64,000 bases of DNA from Onchocerca lupi (lineage: Eukaryota > Nematoda > Chromadorea > Rhabditida > Onchocercidae). Position 1 is the first letter of the stretch. Every line of letters starts with the position of its first letter. Of the stretch, positions 28,201 through 42,078 are shown piece by piece. The notes beneath the pieces were generated by a model, which did not search any database, was not told the origin of the DNA, and saw only the letters and a list, made by a program, of their open reading frames with translations. The stretch lies in assembly GCA_028564675.1 (NCBI GenBank), contig JAOVVO010000355.1:17372-81371 (forward strand). Direction: 5' to 3'. Made by a program: the position numbers and the translations under genes.

Positions 28201-28487
28201 GTGAAATATGAAAAAATTGGCAGAATTCCATTATGAAGAGAAAGATGAAATCCAAGGAAAATCTAAAAATAAAATTTTTTACCCCAACAATTTTCATCGA
28301 TTATCGCATTCGTCATCTTTTCGATATGATGCATAATTATGATGAATTTGTTTCGATCTCAAAGAGCAGCAAAACCTAAAAAAAAAAAAAAATAAATAAA
28401 AGAAAGAAAAAAAAAAAAGAGCTCAAATCTGCGATGCTAACGAAACAAGACAAAATTATGCATGAGATGACCAAGAATGATGCCAAA

Positions 28488-28507
28488 TTCATTCATTCAT
28501 TCATTCA
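28488..28507. repeat. (ATTC)n microsatellite
   Basis: About five perfect units. Confidence 0.8.
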
Positions 28508-29782
28508 AAAATTATTCCCAAATATTCGTCAGAAATTTCGCTCATTTTAAAAATGATGAAATTTGCTGAAAAAGTCAAAAAAATTGAATTAATAATACAA
28601 TAACTGTTCATATAATTTCAGAAATTAGCCTATTTTTATAGCAATAAAATCAAAATAATGCAATAACTGCTCACACATTATTTCAGATATTAACCTATTT
28701 TATAATAGTAAGTAAAAACTAATCATTTTCTGATTGGCTACATTAAAATTATTAGAATTCATTAATGATAGTTGCAAAATTGATGCAATTAATGAAAAAA
28801 TGGTTCGCGATGAATTGTTATTAGAAATGGATAATTAATAGGAATAATATTTATTTATAGAGGGAATACGAAAATTTTTTTTTTTTTTTTTTGGATAAGT
28901 TTTTTATACATTTCTATGTAAGCGATAAAGTTGAATAATACGCCTTAATTTTCTTATCATCATTGGTACTAATATATTTATCTTTTAGGAATAAATAGAA
29001 TATTGTGCTTTAAAGTAATCAAAATGTATTTCGCAAATAATTCTCTTTTAAAAAAAAAAAAAACTTACTTTGATAATGCTAAAGATAAAGCAAAACTGAC
29101 AACTTATCATTGATTTGTATTTATCAAATAATTGATATAATTCCGCGTAGAAAATCAATAATGAGCATTGTTTTTTTTTTTTTTGCTGCGCAAATAAACG
29201 AATTAATTGCTTGGCAAATTAAAAAAATGCTCCATTATTTTCCTAACATTTCTGCATCTGACGTAAATGTGTTGCAAAAAAAAAAAAAAAAAAAAAAAAA
29301 AGGGAAACATATAAAGTGAAGATGGAATGCTCAACAAATGATTTAAAAAAAAAAACAAAAAAAGTATTATAAAGCATATTAATATGTACGGGAATGATTG
29401 TTATGATAAGCTTTAACAGATGAAAGAGAAGTATTAGTTGGATAAAAAATGAATGTGACGAAATTATCTGGCAGAAATGGAATTTGCTAAAAATTCATGT
29501 CATTTATTTTAAACCTGCAAACATGATGAGACAAAATGTTTTGAAAGTTTCATGCAAATTAGGAAAACAAAATCTGAATTATAAAAAGTTTGAAAATTTC
29601 CATTTAAAACTAATCTCTGAGAAATTCACTAAATGATTCAAATTTATTCATCAGTAAATTATTATTTGTAGAAGGACTAAAATTTGCAAAATATCGATGG
29701 CTTCCGTTAGCTTTGCTCATTTTTTAAAAAGAATTCCCTCGGTTGGTATGTTGAGAGCAAGAAAAGTTTTAATAGTAATTTT

Positions 29783-29830
29783 CGCAACGAATATCTAATA
29801 ATCACTCGCAACGAATATCTAATTATCACC
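29783..29830. repeat. Tandem duplication, 24 bp x 2
   Basis: CGCAACGAATATCTAATAAT plus CACT is followed directly by a copy with two changes. Confidence 0.75.
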
Positions 29831-29945
29831 TGTTTCCTACTCCATGCTAATCGTTTCGACAAATCGCACACTCTCTAGATTACATATTTCAATATGAGTT
29901 AGCGACGTTAAATGAATCTAACATGCCTTACGAATTAAATTTGAT

Positions 29946-29971
29946 AGTTGTTGCTGCTGTTGCTGCTGCTT
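29946..29971. repeat. Imperfect (GTT/GCT)n trinucleotide repeat
   Basis: Runs of GTTGCTGCT type. No exon with splice sites was found around it, so it is taken as non-coding. Confidence 0.7.
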
Positions 29972-31813
29972 TTATTACTAATGAAATCTTACTGCGAAGA
30001 ATCGAAAGAGATGGTGACGAGAGGAAAATGGTAGTAATCATAAAAGATCGATATCCTTTCGCAAATTATGTAAACAAATAAACAGTATGGAAAAATTAGA
30101 AGGGAGAGAGGAAAATGGATGGAATAGCAAGAGGACATTGATTTTACTAATACTTTTTTGATAAATAGACGAGAACAAAAATAAGCATAAATTTAAAAAA
30201 AAAAAAAATGAGCTGCAATAAGCTAAATAGAAGTCTTAACGATAAATTTAGAAAAAAAAAAGAAAATAAATCAGAAATGTTAGCATAGGAGAATAGAAAT
30301 GAGCTATGACATTTAGATGTGACAATTTTTTGGTGACAAAAATTAAAAATTTCAAATTTGCAAGCAAAATTTGCAAATAGAAAAAAAAAAACATTTGAAC
30401 GTTCAGAAGTGCAAAGGTGTGAAGCTTTTATGAACAGAAATGTGTGACAATTTATATGATGATATCAATAGTTGAACCGGTGATAGACTAATAAGTTGGA
30501 ATAAAGAAGAAGCCGAGAGAATGAAGCCAGGGAGAATGGATCGCTTTTGAGCCTAGGAATATTATTGATAGCTTCTGGATAGTTTTGAAAAGAAAATTCG
30601 AAATCTCTCACCCTTCCTCTCTACTTTTCTTTGAATGCTTTGTTTGATCATTTCATGCTTTGGCTTTCTTCTAAATTTCAATCATTTCGATCATTTAAGA
30701 CTTGACCCTTATCGTGACCTTTTTGATATTTACAATTTTCTCAATAATTATTTTTTTCATCTTATATATCAACAAATTTGGAAACTAAATTTCTATTTTT
30801 GTTGATCTATTTCAGAGCATAAGTTGGCTATTAATGCACAAGTACAAGTAGTAAAATTTTATTCGAAAAAGCAAAAATTCTTTGTTTAAATTATTTGCAA
30901 TTATAAAAATAAAAACGAATTGGAAAGCAGACTTTAATTAAAAATGGAAAGTGTTGAATTCAATTTTGGTTATTACAGGACTTTGATTCTTTCTTCGATT
31001 ATTGAAGTTAGATTATTATATTACTTCTAATTTTGTTTATTAACTCTAATTTGATTTTCGATTTTATCGTTCTGGAATGAATAATTTTGTTTTATAATCT
31101 CACATATTTTTCCTACTTCAAATTATTCAACAAATGAAATAAAATTTTAAATAAGATCTGAAGTGGATAAATAAAAATTCATTACGAAAAAATATTTTTT
31201 AAACAAAGAGACCTAATAATAAGGCTTAAGCTAGTTAGTTTCTGCAATCTTTTCTTTTGTCTCTTATATCTGAAACAATTGAATTTGGAATGTAAATAAA
31301 GTTAATCAGTTGGGAAGTTGAGAATTAATTAGAAACGAAATTTCGAGTAGAAGTAAAATGCAAACAAAATTGATCAATTCTCACTGTATGAAATTTAAAC
31401 ATTATATATGCTAAGGGAAATGGAAAGAGCACTTTCGGTAAATTCTGCGCTCACCAATTTAACTCGTTGCAAATACATCTTATCAAAACAAGCAAAAAAA
31501 AAAAAAAAAAGAAAAAAAAAATCGAATTTAGTAGAAAGTATGTTGAAGAGAAAAGAAAGAGAAGTTGACAACATGAATGGATTTGACTCACTAAAATGAT
31601 GCAAATTTCAATTTCAAGCAAATTGTGATCGACCAATAAATGTTAAATTCGTTCCTTCCTTCAATTTCTTTTTTTTTGTCAACAACATTAATGATGTCAT
31701 ATATACATACATATGCTAACTACAACTATTGCAGCTTTAAAGATGACAAAATTAGTCATTTGGTGACAATGATGCGATAAAATAATATGATAACGAATAT
31801 ATAGTAATAGTAA

Positions 31814-32314
31814 TCTATACAAATAAAAATGTAAATGTATGTTGTGACTTTTGACATAACACTGCAAGCTCTTCATCGATTGATTTGAAATTTTCAAATA
31901 ACGTTGCATTCAAATGTGCGCATGTTTTTATATAGAAATAAGGATAAACATGTTTATGATAAACATGTAAGGATAAACATGTTTATCGTTGTAAAACACC
32001 ATAACAAATATATTTCCCGCCAAAACGCTCCGATTAACAGAGAAACAAAGTGAATCATTGGCTTCACTGCTAGATAATAGTCGACTAATAATCTACATAA
32101 ATAAAAATGTAAATGTTCGTTGTGGCTTTTGGCATAACATTTTAAGTTTTTCACCGATTGATTTGAAAATTTGAAACAACGTAGCATTCGAAAAGGTGCT
32201 TGTTTTTAAATAGATATATCTACTTTTTTTTTTATCTGTCATAGATGTGACAGGTAAAAGTAGTGAGAGGAAATTTTTCTTTTTTATAAACTCTGCATGG
32301 CCGGGTATAGCTAG
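31814..32314 (+). mobile_element. Helitron-like non-autonomous element(s), tandem or nested
   Basis: Two copies of a Helitron-type 5' end start at 31814 (TCTATACAAATAAAAATGTA) and 32092 (TCTACATAAATAAAAATGTA). About 110 bp of related sequence follows each, including CGATTGATTTGAAA. One 3' end, GGCCGGGTATAGCTAG, finishes at 32314. The outer bases are A before TC and T after CTAG, the A/T insertion pattern known for Helitrons. The 32092-32314 copy (223 bp) looks complete. The 31814 copy seems to have lost its own 3' end or to be interrupted. No Rep/helicase gene is present, so it would be non-autonomous. I did not see a strong 3' hairpin. Confidence 0.75.
32003..32054 (+). repeat. Copy A of a dispersed repeat also found at 52.8 kb
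   Basis: This stretch lies between the two Helitron-like 5' ends. Read on the plus strand it encodes TNIFPAKTLRLTEKQSE. The 52827-52778 segment on the minus strand encodes the related TNMFTAKMLRFTDIQNE. Similarity in both DNA and peptide suggests fragments of one transposable-element family. Confidence 0.5.
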
Positions 32315-33746
32315 TTAAAAATAAAAAGAGATACTTGAAAAATTGTTACTACGATAACAAAGGTGAAAATGCTAATTACTACTTGGTGACAGTGTTTTGT
32401 ACAGAAAAAATTTTTTTTAATCTATATAACAGAAACATACAAACACAAACAGAAACACAAACAAAAATGCAAATGATCTGTGAGATTACTGCTAGCAGTG
32501 CTGGTGCTGTTGATAAACATAAAAGATCGCAACCATATGACGAATTCTGTGATGACAATAATGACTGTTAGCAGTCGAGCAGCTCTGTCAACATTAAAAT
32601 GACACTACCGATGAAGGTGTGATGAAGGTAATTGAGAAATAATATGACAAATATAGTCAATTTTGCAAGAGTTATAATAATTACAACGTGAATATATGCT
32701 AATGGCAGCAATAATTATGAAATTAAATGGCCTCATTTTGTAACAATACCATAAATTTAGAATAATTATCGATCCAATTTAATTCACCATGGTAACATTA
32801 CATTATTATTTGAAATTATAAAATCCATGAAAATCATTTCTCTTACAGTCTACTCCAAAATAAAACGATTAAAAATGCAAATTTAAAATTGACTGGAATT
32901 TTTTGAAAAATATTAAAAGAAAAATTAAATAACATTTTATTTCTATTTAAAATGTAAAATTTCTAATGCTCATATTTCGAGTGAAATATGATTGTGACAA
33001 TTTCCAAAATATCGGGAATAATGCAGCAACCAAAGCATAGATAATGCAATATATACTGCCGAAACTTTGTAATATCAGCTATTGATAATCTTAATCAAAT
33101 GAAATAACGATTTGTTAGTTTGCTTATTAAGATTTATCTTTTTGATATTAAGTTATACACGATAAATAATTATAGAGGAAATTGTAGAATTCTGTTATGT
33201 TAAAAAGAAGCGAACGAAATTACGGAGATTAAAATGAAATTGTCAATTGCCATTATAAATATTGAAGGCTTTGCAATAATCACAAATTCAGAAATTTCTT
33301 GAAGCATTCGAAAAGATGAAATATTTACAAATTTTAGCATTACTACTGAAATAATATCTCTCTCGAACTCTTAAAATGCCACTAAAAGTGCTAAAACTTT
33401 TATCTTGACAAAAATTCCATAGTCTAATTTTGACTCTATAATTTTCTAAATTGATTTATTTTTGATTTGTATGAAAATCTTCTTAAACATAACTTGAATT
33501 TCCAGACATATTTAATGGATTCTATCTAAAGTATTTATACTTTTCGTATTATTGGAATGTGGAAATGTTTATTAACAATTGAAAAGAAAAACTAGAAAAG
33601 TCGAGGAAAAAGAAGGGATTATATTGAAAGTGTCGGCTCATTTTAGTTTCGTTTTTTCTGTTTAATTCATGTAAACATTATATTTCATTAGAGTGTTTTG
33701 TAAATAGTTGCTGCAATCTGCAAAAATGTCATAATGCAAACTATTG

Positions 33747-33820
33747 ACACACACACATACACACACACATACACACACACACACACACACATACACATGC
33801 ACACACAACACACACATACA
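33747..33820. repeat. (CA)n microsatellite, interrupted
   Basis: CA units broken by a few CATA and CATGCA interruptions, about 74 bp. The open frame through it is only repeat translation. Confidence 0.92.
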
Positions 33821-34474
33821 TTACAATATTTGTGTCAACTCTTATACTCTTAATTCTTCTTTTATCCTCATTACTTATTCGCAAATTCCATTCAGCAAAT
33901 TCTATCTCAATTGTTTATTTGTGAAATAGTTCCTAAATTGCTGCGAAATTTTTAAAATTTTTGGAATAATACGTTAATCCAGTTAAAAAAGGATTTGGGT
34001 CACTTATTGTGGTTCAATTCGAAAATTTCTAGTAATGAAATTCATTTTATACGAAATAAGAATTTAAAATCCTGGTAGGATTTAAAGTTTAATCCAAGTT
34101 ACGAGATATTACATTTCTTATCGTTGGCTTAATAGTCCAGGAAATTGGCCAATGAAAATGCTTCAAGTTCAAATAATTTATAAAAGAAACATTTGAAATT
34201 AATGATTCTTTCTCTTTCAAAGTAGTATTTATCTCTTCTGATCAAATATCACTTTTAGGTTACATCATTCAGTTAAATCTGTGAAACAGGTAATTACAGT
34301 TGGGCTCTAATTTGGATAAAGCATAGGAAAAGTAATGTCCTATGCATTTCTTGTCTCATTTTCTTTCTCAATTCGGAAGTTATGATAATTATCGCAATCA
34401 TAGAGTAAAATGGACAATTTATGGAAATTGATTGGACTTTTTGAATTGAACATAATTATTCCTATTGCTTTCGG

Positions 34475-34507
<33 letters not shown>

Positions 34508-35815
34508 GAAATTCTCTGAGGAGTGATAAGCGATAAAATTGCTTTGCATGAAAATTTATGCGCCGAAAAATTGTTTTTCTGCTAGCTAATTTGTATGGAA
34601 TTTATTGCAATTTTCAAGAAAATTTAAATCGATTAAGACTTCTGATAAATTGAAATCTAACATTGGTTGTTTTTAAGAGTATAATGTTAGAATATGCTTG
34701 CTTTCATAGGAGAGTATTTCAAAAATGCGAAAATTTTCAGCATTTTTTGAGCTCAAATTGAATAGAAATAGATTATACATGATTCAAGTTTTGATCTGCG
34801 GAAAAAAAAATTGTTAATTAGTACAATGATAAATTTCGGAAATGAACTGAAACGAAATTTAATATCAAACATTAATAATTGGAAGATTCAGTTTAAAGGG
34901 CGAGATAATGCAGAATGATATCTAATTGTAACAAAATATGATTAGAAAAAAAATTTAAAACTATATATTACTATTAAAAATGAAGAAATAAAATGATATA
35001 GATCAAAAAATAATTTTCCCTACGATCAAAAAGTATTTGACGTAATGAGCGGTAAATCATAAAATGATAGAATAATAAAATGAGAAATGACATTATGAAT
35101 CTAAACTTGTGAATTGTAATTGAACTTAAAAGATTAAATTAAAATTCAATTCAAATAATACAATTAGTGAGGAAATTTACTCAAAAGTAGGATGGCAAGA
35201 TAATAACTGAATAATGATTATAAGTGCATAAATATGTTTGATCCATATTTCCTCTGTCTAATTTACTTATCCTAAAGAATGGAAAAAGATGATTTTGGAA
35301 GCATAAACAAAGCAGAATGGTTTCAAAAAAAAAAAAAAAAAACGTTATTAATGATAAGAATGTTGCTTCAAATAGAGAATTAGATTATTTCGAAAGCTTC
35401 CAGGAAATTCTCTAAAAATATCATCGAGAGAAAACGATAGATTCGATTCAGAAATTATAAGAAAAACGAAAAAAAAAAGGATAGAAAGTGCAAAAACTAT
35501 TTGCGGATAAGATGGAATGGCTATTTGAATTTCGATTTGACATGGAAGAAATAGATTAATCTGAAAGCCAAGGATTGTGTGATATTCGTGTTGTGAAATG
35601 CAATAAAGTTCAGGCGAATTAACTCAGTTTAATACCTTCAATCCATCATCTAAACGTTTCAGAGAATTCTTACAATTTTCAAAATAATCAATTCTTTTAA
35701 ACTATCAATGTCAGTGCATCAATTCAATCTTCTTTGTCAAAAAAAAAAAAAGAATAAAAAGTAAATTTCATGCAAATCTCAAACGATTGAATCAATATTA
35801 TAGTTTCAAATGACA

Positions 35816-35998
35816 ATAGCTGAGTACCATACTACTATTATCACTTATTTATTGGAAGTGATAAAATTTTTAGATATTCAATAGCTAGACACGTGTGCTA
35901 TGGCTAACATTTGCTGAGTGGAAGTCATAAAACTTTCAGATATTAGCAGTTAGATATCATACTATGGTTATCATTTACTGATTAGAAATGATAAACTA
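35816..35998. repeat. Diverged minisatellite, three units of about 62 bp
   Basis: Three degenerate units follow one another. Each has a TAGCTGAGTACCATAC-like or TAGCTAGAC-like start, a CTATNNNTATCA-like centre and a GGAAGT.ATAAA end followed by AGATATT. Similarity between units is clear but imperfect. Confidence 0.55.
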
Positions 35999-38205
35999 GA
36001 CAAGGATAAATTGCAATCAAAACGTCAAAAGGAGCAGCTGTTCCGGATTGTTATCTCTGAGAGGAGCTACTCATTAATAATTGATTGAACATCTGTTCCA
36101 ACTTTATAAAACTTCTGAAACTTTCGCATTCTACTTTTCACGGCCTGCTTCTAATCGTAAAATTGTTCTCGCAAACAATCAACATATTCATGGCCATATC
36201 TATTCCTGGTATTTCACTCTAAAATGAAACATTTCATTGAATAAGACTATTGAAAAAATGTCGGATTACGAAAGGGAAAGTATGTTTCGCAAATCACTTG
36301 ACGGTCCTTCATTTCTCTTTTTGCGTCCTTTTAAGTTTTGATCTCAAAGTTTTGGTATTTCTAAACGAAATATTGCTCGCTAAAAAGTGATTTTCAAATT
36401 TCTTAGAACAATTAAAACATTTCTGAGTTGAATTAAACAATTAAAAGCAAGACTGAATTTGCTTTTTTTCGAATAATTACTTTCTGGTTCAAGAAAATTT
36501 ACAAATCAATTCAAAAAAGTCAAAATATTTGATGAACTTTGAATATTTCCAGATATTCTAGATCAAAGGTAACAGGATAAAAATTTGAACAGGTAATTCT
36601 AATTGCTTCAATCTGGAACAGGATGCTGATGCATTTATTAGATCATTAAAATTTTACACAGAAATTCACCCCCACAATCTATAAGTTCAACTTTTAATCT
36701 TTGAGACAATGATGGACGAAGTCCTAAAAGATTCTAATGTTTCGCGAATATCACTTTTCACTGATATTAATGAAAGCTAAAATGAAATTTGAAATAAATG
36801 TAATAGAAACGGAAATATAATGTTGAATTTCATAGAAATGATTGATGAAGGGAAAAGAAAATAGGAAAGAAATTGATATCTTAGTGAATATATTTGAAAG
36901 ATTTTAATTTCTTCCGTTTCATAAATGCACTTTTACAAAAGGTATCATATAGCTTAATAACATAAATAGTAATAGAGATATGAATAAATAATAATAATAA
37001 TCATAATTCACTTTGCATCAAATTACCGTATAACATGAAAATAAATGACTTCTTTCGAAGATTAAATTGATATAAAAATAATGAGAAATAGCAGAAAAAT
37101 CGCTGAAAGAAGTAAAATTTGATATTCAATATTTCGTATATTTTGTAAACTTCATGAAAAAAGAAATAAAGAATGGTATTGAAATGTTTGAAGTACGGTT
37201 AAAATCAACCATTTCATTTTCGAGAAGAGGATAAGAAATGGCGAAAAAATGTGAACAGAAACAAATGGAATGTAACATTTGCAAATGCTATCAAAATAAC
37301 TTTTGATTTATTTCGATAAAAATAGAAAATGATGATCAATTAGTCGAAGTATATCTTTTTTTCCAATTTCCAAAAAAGTATTTCGCAAATAAAAATTAAT
37401 AGCAATTGAATCATAACTTCCAAAATTTATTTAAACTTTTTAAAGTTATGGTAATTTTAAAAAAATTGAGCAAAAAATGGAAATTGAAGCAATCTGCAAA
37501 AATAGAATCTGATAAATATAACAGACACATTCACAATGAGCCAAATAGTTTTAATCATTTCTTTGAGCTATAGGCTTGATCTTGGATATGACAGAATGAT
37601 TCTTTTTGTGGCCTTATTCATTTTAATTTTATTCCTTTTCAAGACCATATGAAATAGTTAACTTTAACTTGTCCTCTTTGTAAAACTCAATTTTGAGTGA
37701 AAAAAAGTGGTGAAAATATCATCAAAATTCCCTATGTCGAATATAAAATTCATTTTCAAACCATTATTGATTGATTTGAATTATTGGTTCGAATTAAATT
37801 ATGGTTGATTGTTTAAAACTGAATATAATACAAGGCTATCTTCTGAATAATCTTTGCTAACATTAGATTCTAAATATTATGCGACAAAGATGAATAAAAT
37901 TTGATTTTTTCCAGAGAATGCATCACAAAATCATAAATTTATCGCCGAAGAAATTAAAGAAAAATAAATGACATGCAATGAGAAATGCAAAACTTGAGCT
38001 ACTTTCGTTTGATCGTTTGATAAATAATTTTAAATGCGACGAATCATATCAATAAGCAATTTATGCTTTGATCGTCTATACTCCAAATGATTATTTAATT
38101 TTAATTCCAATTACCTATCGGTATTAACTTTGAAAAACTAATAAGTTTATTCATATTAAAATCATGTATTTACGTAAACATGTTCACATTAAGTGTACGG
38201 CAGCT

Positions 38206-38264
38206 CACGTTTTATTGGATATTTACGTAAACATTTCACGTTTTATTGGATATTTACGTAAACA
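38206..38264. repeat. Tandem duplication, 28 bp x 2 with a 3-bp spacer
   Basis: CACGTTTTATTGGATATTTA plus CGTAAACA occurs at 38206-38233 and 38237-38264. The TATTTACGTAAACAT half also occurs once more near 38166. Confidence 0.8.
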
Positions 38265-38577
38265 ATTTTTTTTTAATAAAGATTTTTTCCGATCTTGACA
38301 TATTGAAGATTAAGGATGATATGATTTTAACACATAACGATATCATTTGGATTATGCAAACTTTGAATAATTTACGTTTTTACTATCAAATTAAAAATTT
38401 TAAATTTAGCATCAAACATATTTTTGTTTAGTTGAAACTTTTAATGTCAAACTTTTTTTTTTCCTTTTGGATTGAAGTTTTTTTTATGGTAAAAAATGTA
38501 ATAAAAAGAGAAATTGAAATGAATTGTGATAACTTTACTAAAAGTGATGGCACTTGAATGATAGAATGAAATCACAA

Positions 38578-38598
38578 TAACAACAACAACAACAACAA
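38578..38598. repeat. (CAA)n microsatellite
   Basis: About seven units of AAC. Confidence 0.85.
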
Positions 38599-40598
38599 GC
38601 ATTAGATGAAGTTTGATGATTTATGATTCGTAAAAGGATGGAAACATAGTAGTTAGGGAAGGAAAAGCTTTGAATTGTTTATCAATTCTATATTTCATTT
38701 CTTCGCAAAATAAACACAAATAAACGAAGACAAGATATGATAAACAATTGTCCCTCTTAGTTTTGTTGATATCAATAATAGATCAGTAATAAATGGTGAC
38801 AAGATATTTCTGTTGAATCTATGAGAGTGAATGCGTTGAGTAAATGAAGTAGAAAATTATCGTGAATTAATTGAGATAGAAATTTAATTAAATAACATTA
38901 ATTAAGTGAAGGTAATTTATCGAAATAGTTAACCTTTCTTTTTTCTCCTAAATACTTCATATACAAATAATTATATGTTACAAATTGGTCAAAATAGTTC
39001 GATCAGAAGCAAATGACCTGATGAGAAGAACAATTAGCGTTCAAACTTATTGACCTCAAAACATAGTATCCTTTGGCCGTCGATGACCACTCTAATTCTT
39101 GTTTTACAGTTCCACCTCTTAATGATTCATAATTAGCACGTTACTAATGACACAATTTGCTCAATGCTGATTTATGCGCATTTGCTTTCATAAAATGGAC
39201 TCTTTCTCGCTGAACAGAATGAATAAATTGGTTAATTAGTGCTCGTATAAGAAGTAAATCGATAGGAGATAATTAAATGGACAAAGAAACTGGACGATTT
39301 ATGAATAAATAAGCGGTTGGTGATATGAATCTAAACGTCGATGAATAACTCGAGAAATGGCATAATAGTAAAGAAAAATTAAATAATTAATTATGTAATC
39401 GATTTGCATCTACGGTAAGAATATGAGAAACGACGAAATAATATACAAATTGAGAGATGAAAACAAAAGAATTTGTATAATAGAAAATTTAAAAGTTCAA
39501 AAATACGAAAAATCGCAAATGCTATTTATTGAAATTTTAAACATTTGTTTCTTTCAATTTTTTATTTCAATAAGAATTTTGCTTTAGATTGATTTTTGCT
39601 TTCTATTTTTATATTTTGAAAAATGTTTTCTGAACAGGAGGAAGAATGAAAGCATTTTTAAGCATGTAAATATTTAGCAATTCCATAACAATCATAATAA
39701 TTTTCATAGCCTTTGAATGAAATTTAATGAAATATAACTTAAAAATATAATGATAAGATAAAAAAATGGGGATTTTATCAAATTAATCCAGTTTAAAGTC
39801 AAAAGTCTTATTAAATATCTAGAATAAAAAAATTTTTTTTTCAGGACATTTGTCCTTGTAGAATTAATGATAACAGAATACTCTTCCATATCAATAGTAT
39901 TTCCGAATTATTTTTGCAGATATTGAGCTATTTAAATAATTGAAAGAAATACATCTTATATGAATTTAAATTTCATGAAATATCTAAATCAAATAACTGA
40001 TTGCATGCTATTCTGTGGTTAAATTTCAATTTATAGGATGAAAATTACAGGTTGCCACATAATTATAGTGGTGTCAAACTAATTATTCAATCTCGGAAAT
40101 TAATGGAAAATTGCTAAACTTAGCTTTCGGAGGAAAAAAATTGTGATCACTGCATCTCAATCAAAACGATAAATCATAATATTTAACAATGTCTTTGCAA
40201 TTATTAATCAATTTTAATCTTTTAGACAATGATGATAATTCATTAAAACAATCATAAATAAAAACAGGAAAAAAAAACCAAAAAGAAACAAGCAATTTTA
40301 CAAAAGTTTTCATGTTTTCTTCGGGAATTCTATCATTTTTGAAATTTATAAGCCATCACTAACTCTTTCTTTTAGTTGCCCAAATATCAGTGAAAGAGAA
40401 ATTTAGAAAAAATTTCATTATTTGCGACTCTTAAATATTGAAAGGAATAGAAAGAGAATAAACAAGTTCAGTCAAACATTAAAGTAATGTGCTATAACGA
40501 ATGAAAGAGAAAGAAGAGAAATTCGAAAGTCCGGTAAAATCGTTTATCTTTTACAAATCTAGGTTACCGTTGTCATGAATAATATAATATTACATGTG

Positions 40599-40646
40599 CA
40601 TAAATATGTCGCATATTATATGCGACATATATGCGACATATTTATG
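40599..40646. repeat. Perfect 18-bp inverted repeat (hairpin)
   Basis: Arms 40599-40616 (CATAAATATGTCGCATAT) and 40629-40646 are exact reverse complements around a 12-nt centre that itself repeats TATGCGACATAT. It could form a cruciform or an RNA hairpin. No gene is adjacent. Confidence 0.8.
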
Positions 40647-42078
40647 GATTCTATAACAACAACGAACAACAATATCGACCATAAAATTACAATGATTATA
40701 TGCTTAATTGAGGTCTTTTAAACCTTCACTTTTCATAAAAATTTGCTAAATACTTTAATCACTTGTCCTCGTTGGGACAAACCTATGCTGTAATAATTCA
40801 GCAAAATATCGCATCTATCAATATCATTAAAAATTAGTTAATAAAAACAAGCAGTCTAGTACTATTTTCTGATTTCACTTTTTCATTATAAACTGAAAAT
40901 ATTTCGAAGATAAAAGAAAAAGCCTAAATGTATTATTCTTTTGCATGAAAAATTCAGGAAAAGAAAAAAAAATTTGAAGAAAGAAGGAATTTCGAATTAA
41001 ATGTTTAAATTTATGAGTAATAAAAGGAAAAATAAAATGAATACCAGTTATGCAATCTGACAACATTGTCCTTTAGAAATTCTAGTTTTTATCTTTTCAA
41101 ATGAATGAAAAATTTAAACATATTACGAATTCCAAACGAGAGAAAAGAAACTATTAGTATTGTAAATTACGATCACACCAATTTGTATCTTTGCAAATAA
41201 TTAAAATATGAAAATTTTGGAAAATTAAAATAAATATAAATTAGCAAAAATTATGAATAATTTATTGTGCGTATGTTTTTTATCAATGCAGATACAATGA
41301 AAATTTTTGCAATGGAATTTGAATAATTCAAATCATTTATTTATGGAAATGGATATGAATCAGAATTTGAATAGATTTCATATGAACGAAAGATGGATAA
41401 GACTTGTTTAATGCACAAATTGGCAAAAGTAACTTTAGAAATTTATTCTAAAATATTGAAATTTCATTGATAAAAAAGAAATCAACAAAATTAAACAATA
41501 AATGCAAAACAAATATTTAATCTGTTATTTATATTTTTGCATTATATCAAAAATCATGCTACCGAGATGATTCAACGGTTCTCTGAACATCTAGTATAAT
41601 TCAATAATGCTGTAAATCTAATAATCAAGTTTAGAAAATAAGAATGGCAAAGAATTTTGAATTCCACCGAAATGATTGCTCGAATCGAATCTAAAAACTG
41701 AATCAATTTAAAATGCGATGATTTTTGAATGCATCTACACGTTTCTGTATTCTTTTTACAGGTTAATTAGAAGCTATCATAATTATAAAGCTAGTAACTC
41801 AAGTTGAATATAAATTTCCTCAAAGAAAATTCATAATAAAATTCAAATTCTAAGTCATACATATAATATCGAATGCTTCAACAAACTATACAAAAAGGTG
41901 GACAAAAAATCAGATATGGTTGCATTTTCTACTGATAATGCCATTGAGACAGAATACCTTCGAGACTCTCGATGAAATGTACTGAGATTTTGTGCCGAAG
42001 AAGAAATCGATGAAAATCATATGTAAATATTCATTCTTAATTAAATCAATAAAATATCATAGATCTTCATTTTCGACA

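Larger units (their letters stand above)
23029..42078. other. 19-kb gene-poor, AT-rich interval
   Basis: Between the SLC6 start and the end of the PLA2-like gene I found no open frame with recognisable protein similarity and a credible exon chain. The stretch holds many A or T tracts, microsatellites, short tandem duplications and hairpins, and one Helitron-like element, listed separately. It could contain distal promoter elements or an upstream non-coding exon of the SLC6 gene. Relatively GC-rich patches without a visible explanation lie near 24.5, 26.85, 29.7-29.95, 30.5, 36.0 and 39.1 kb. Confidence 0.6.

Noticed and set aside
33744..33929. Thr-His repeat frame
   Set aside because: Translation of a (CA)n microsatellite.
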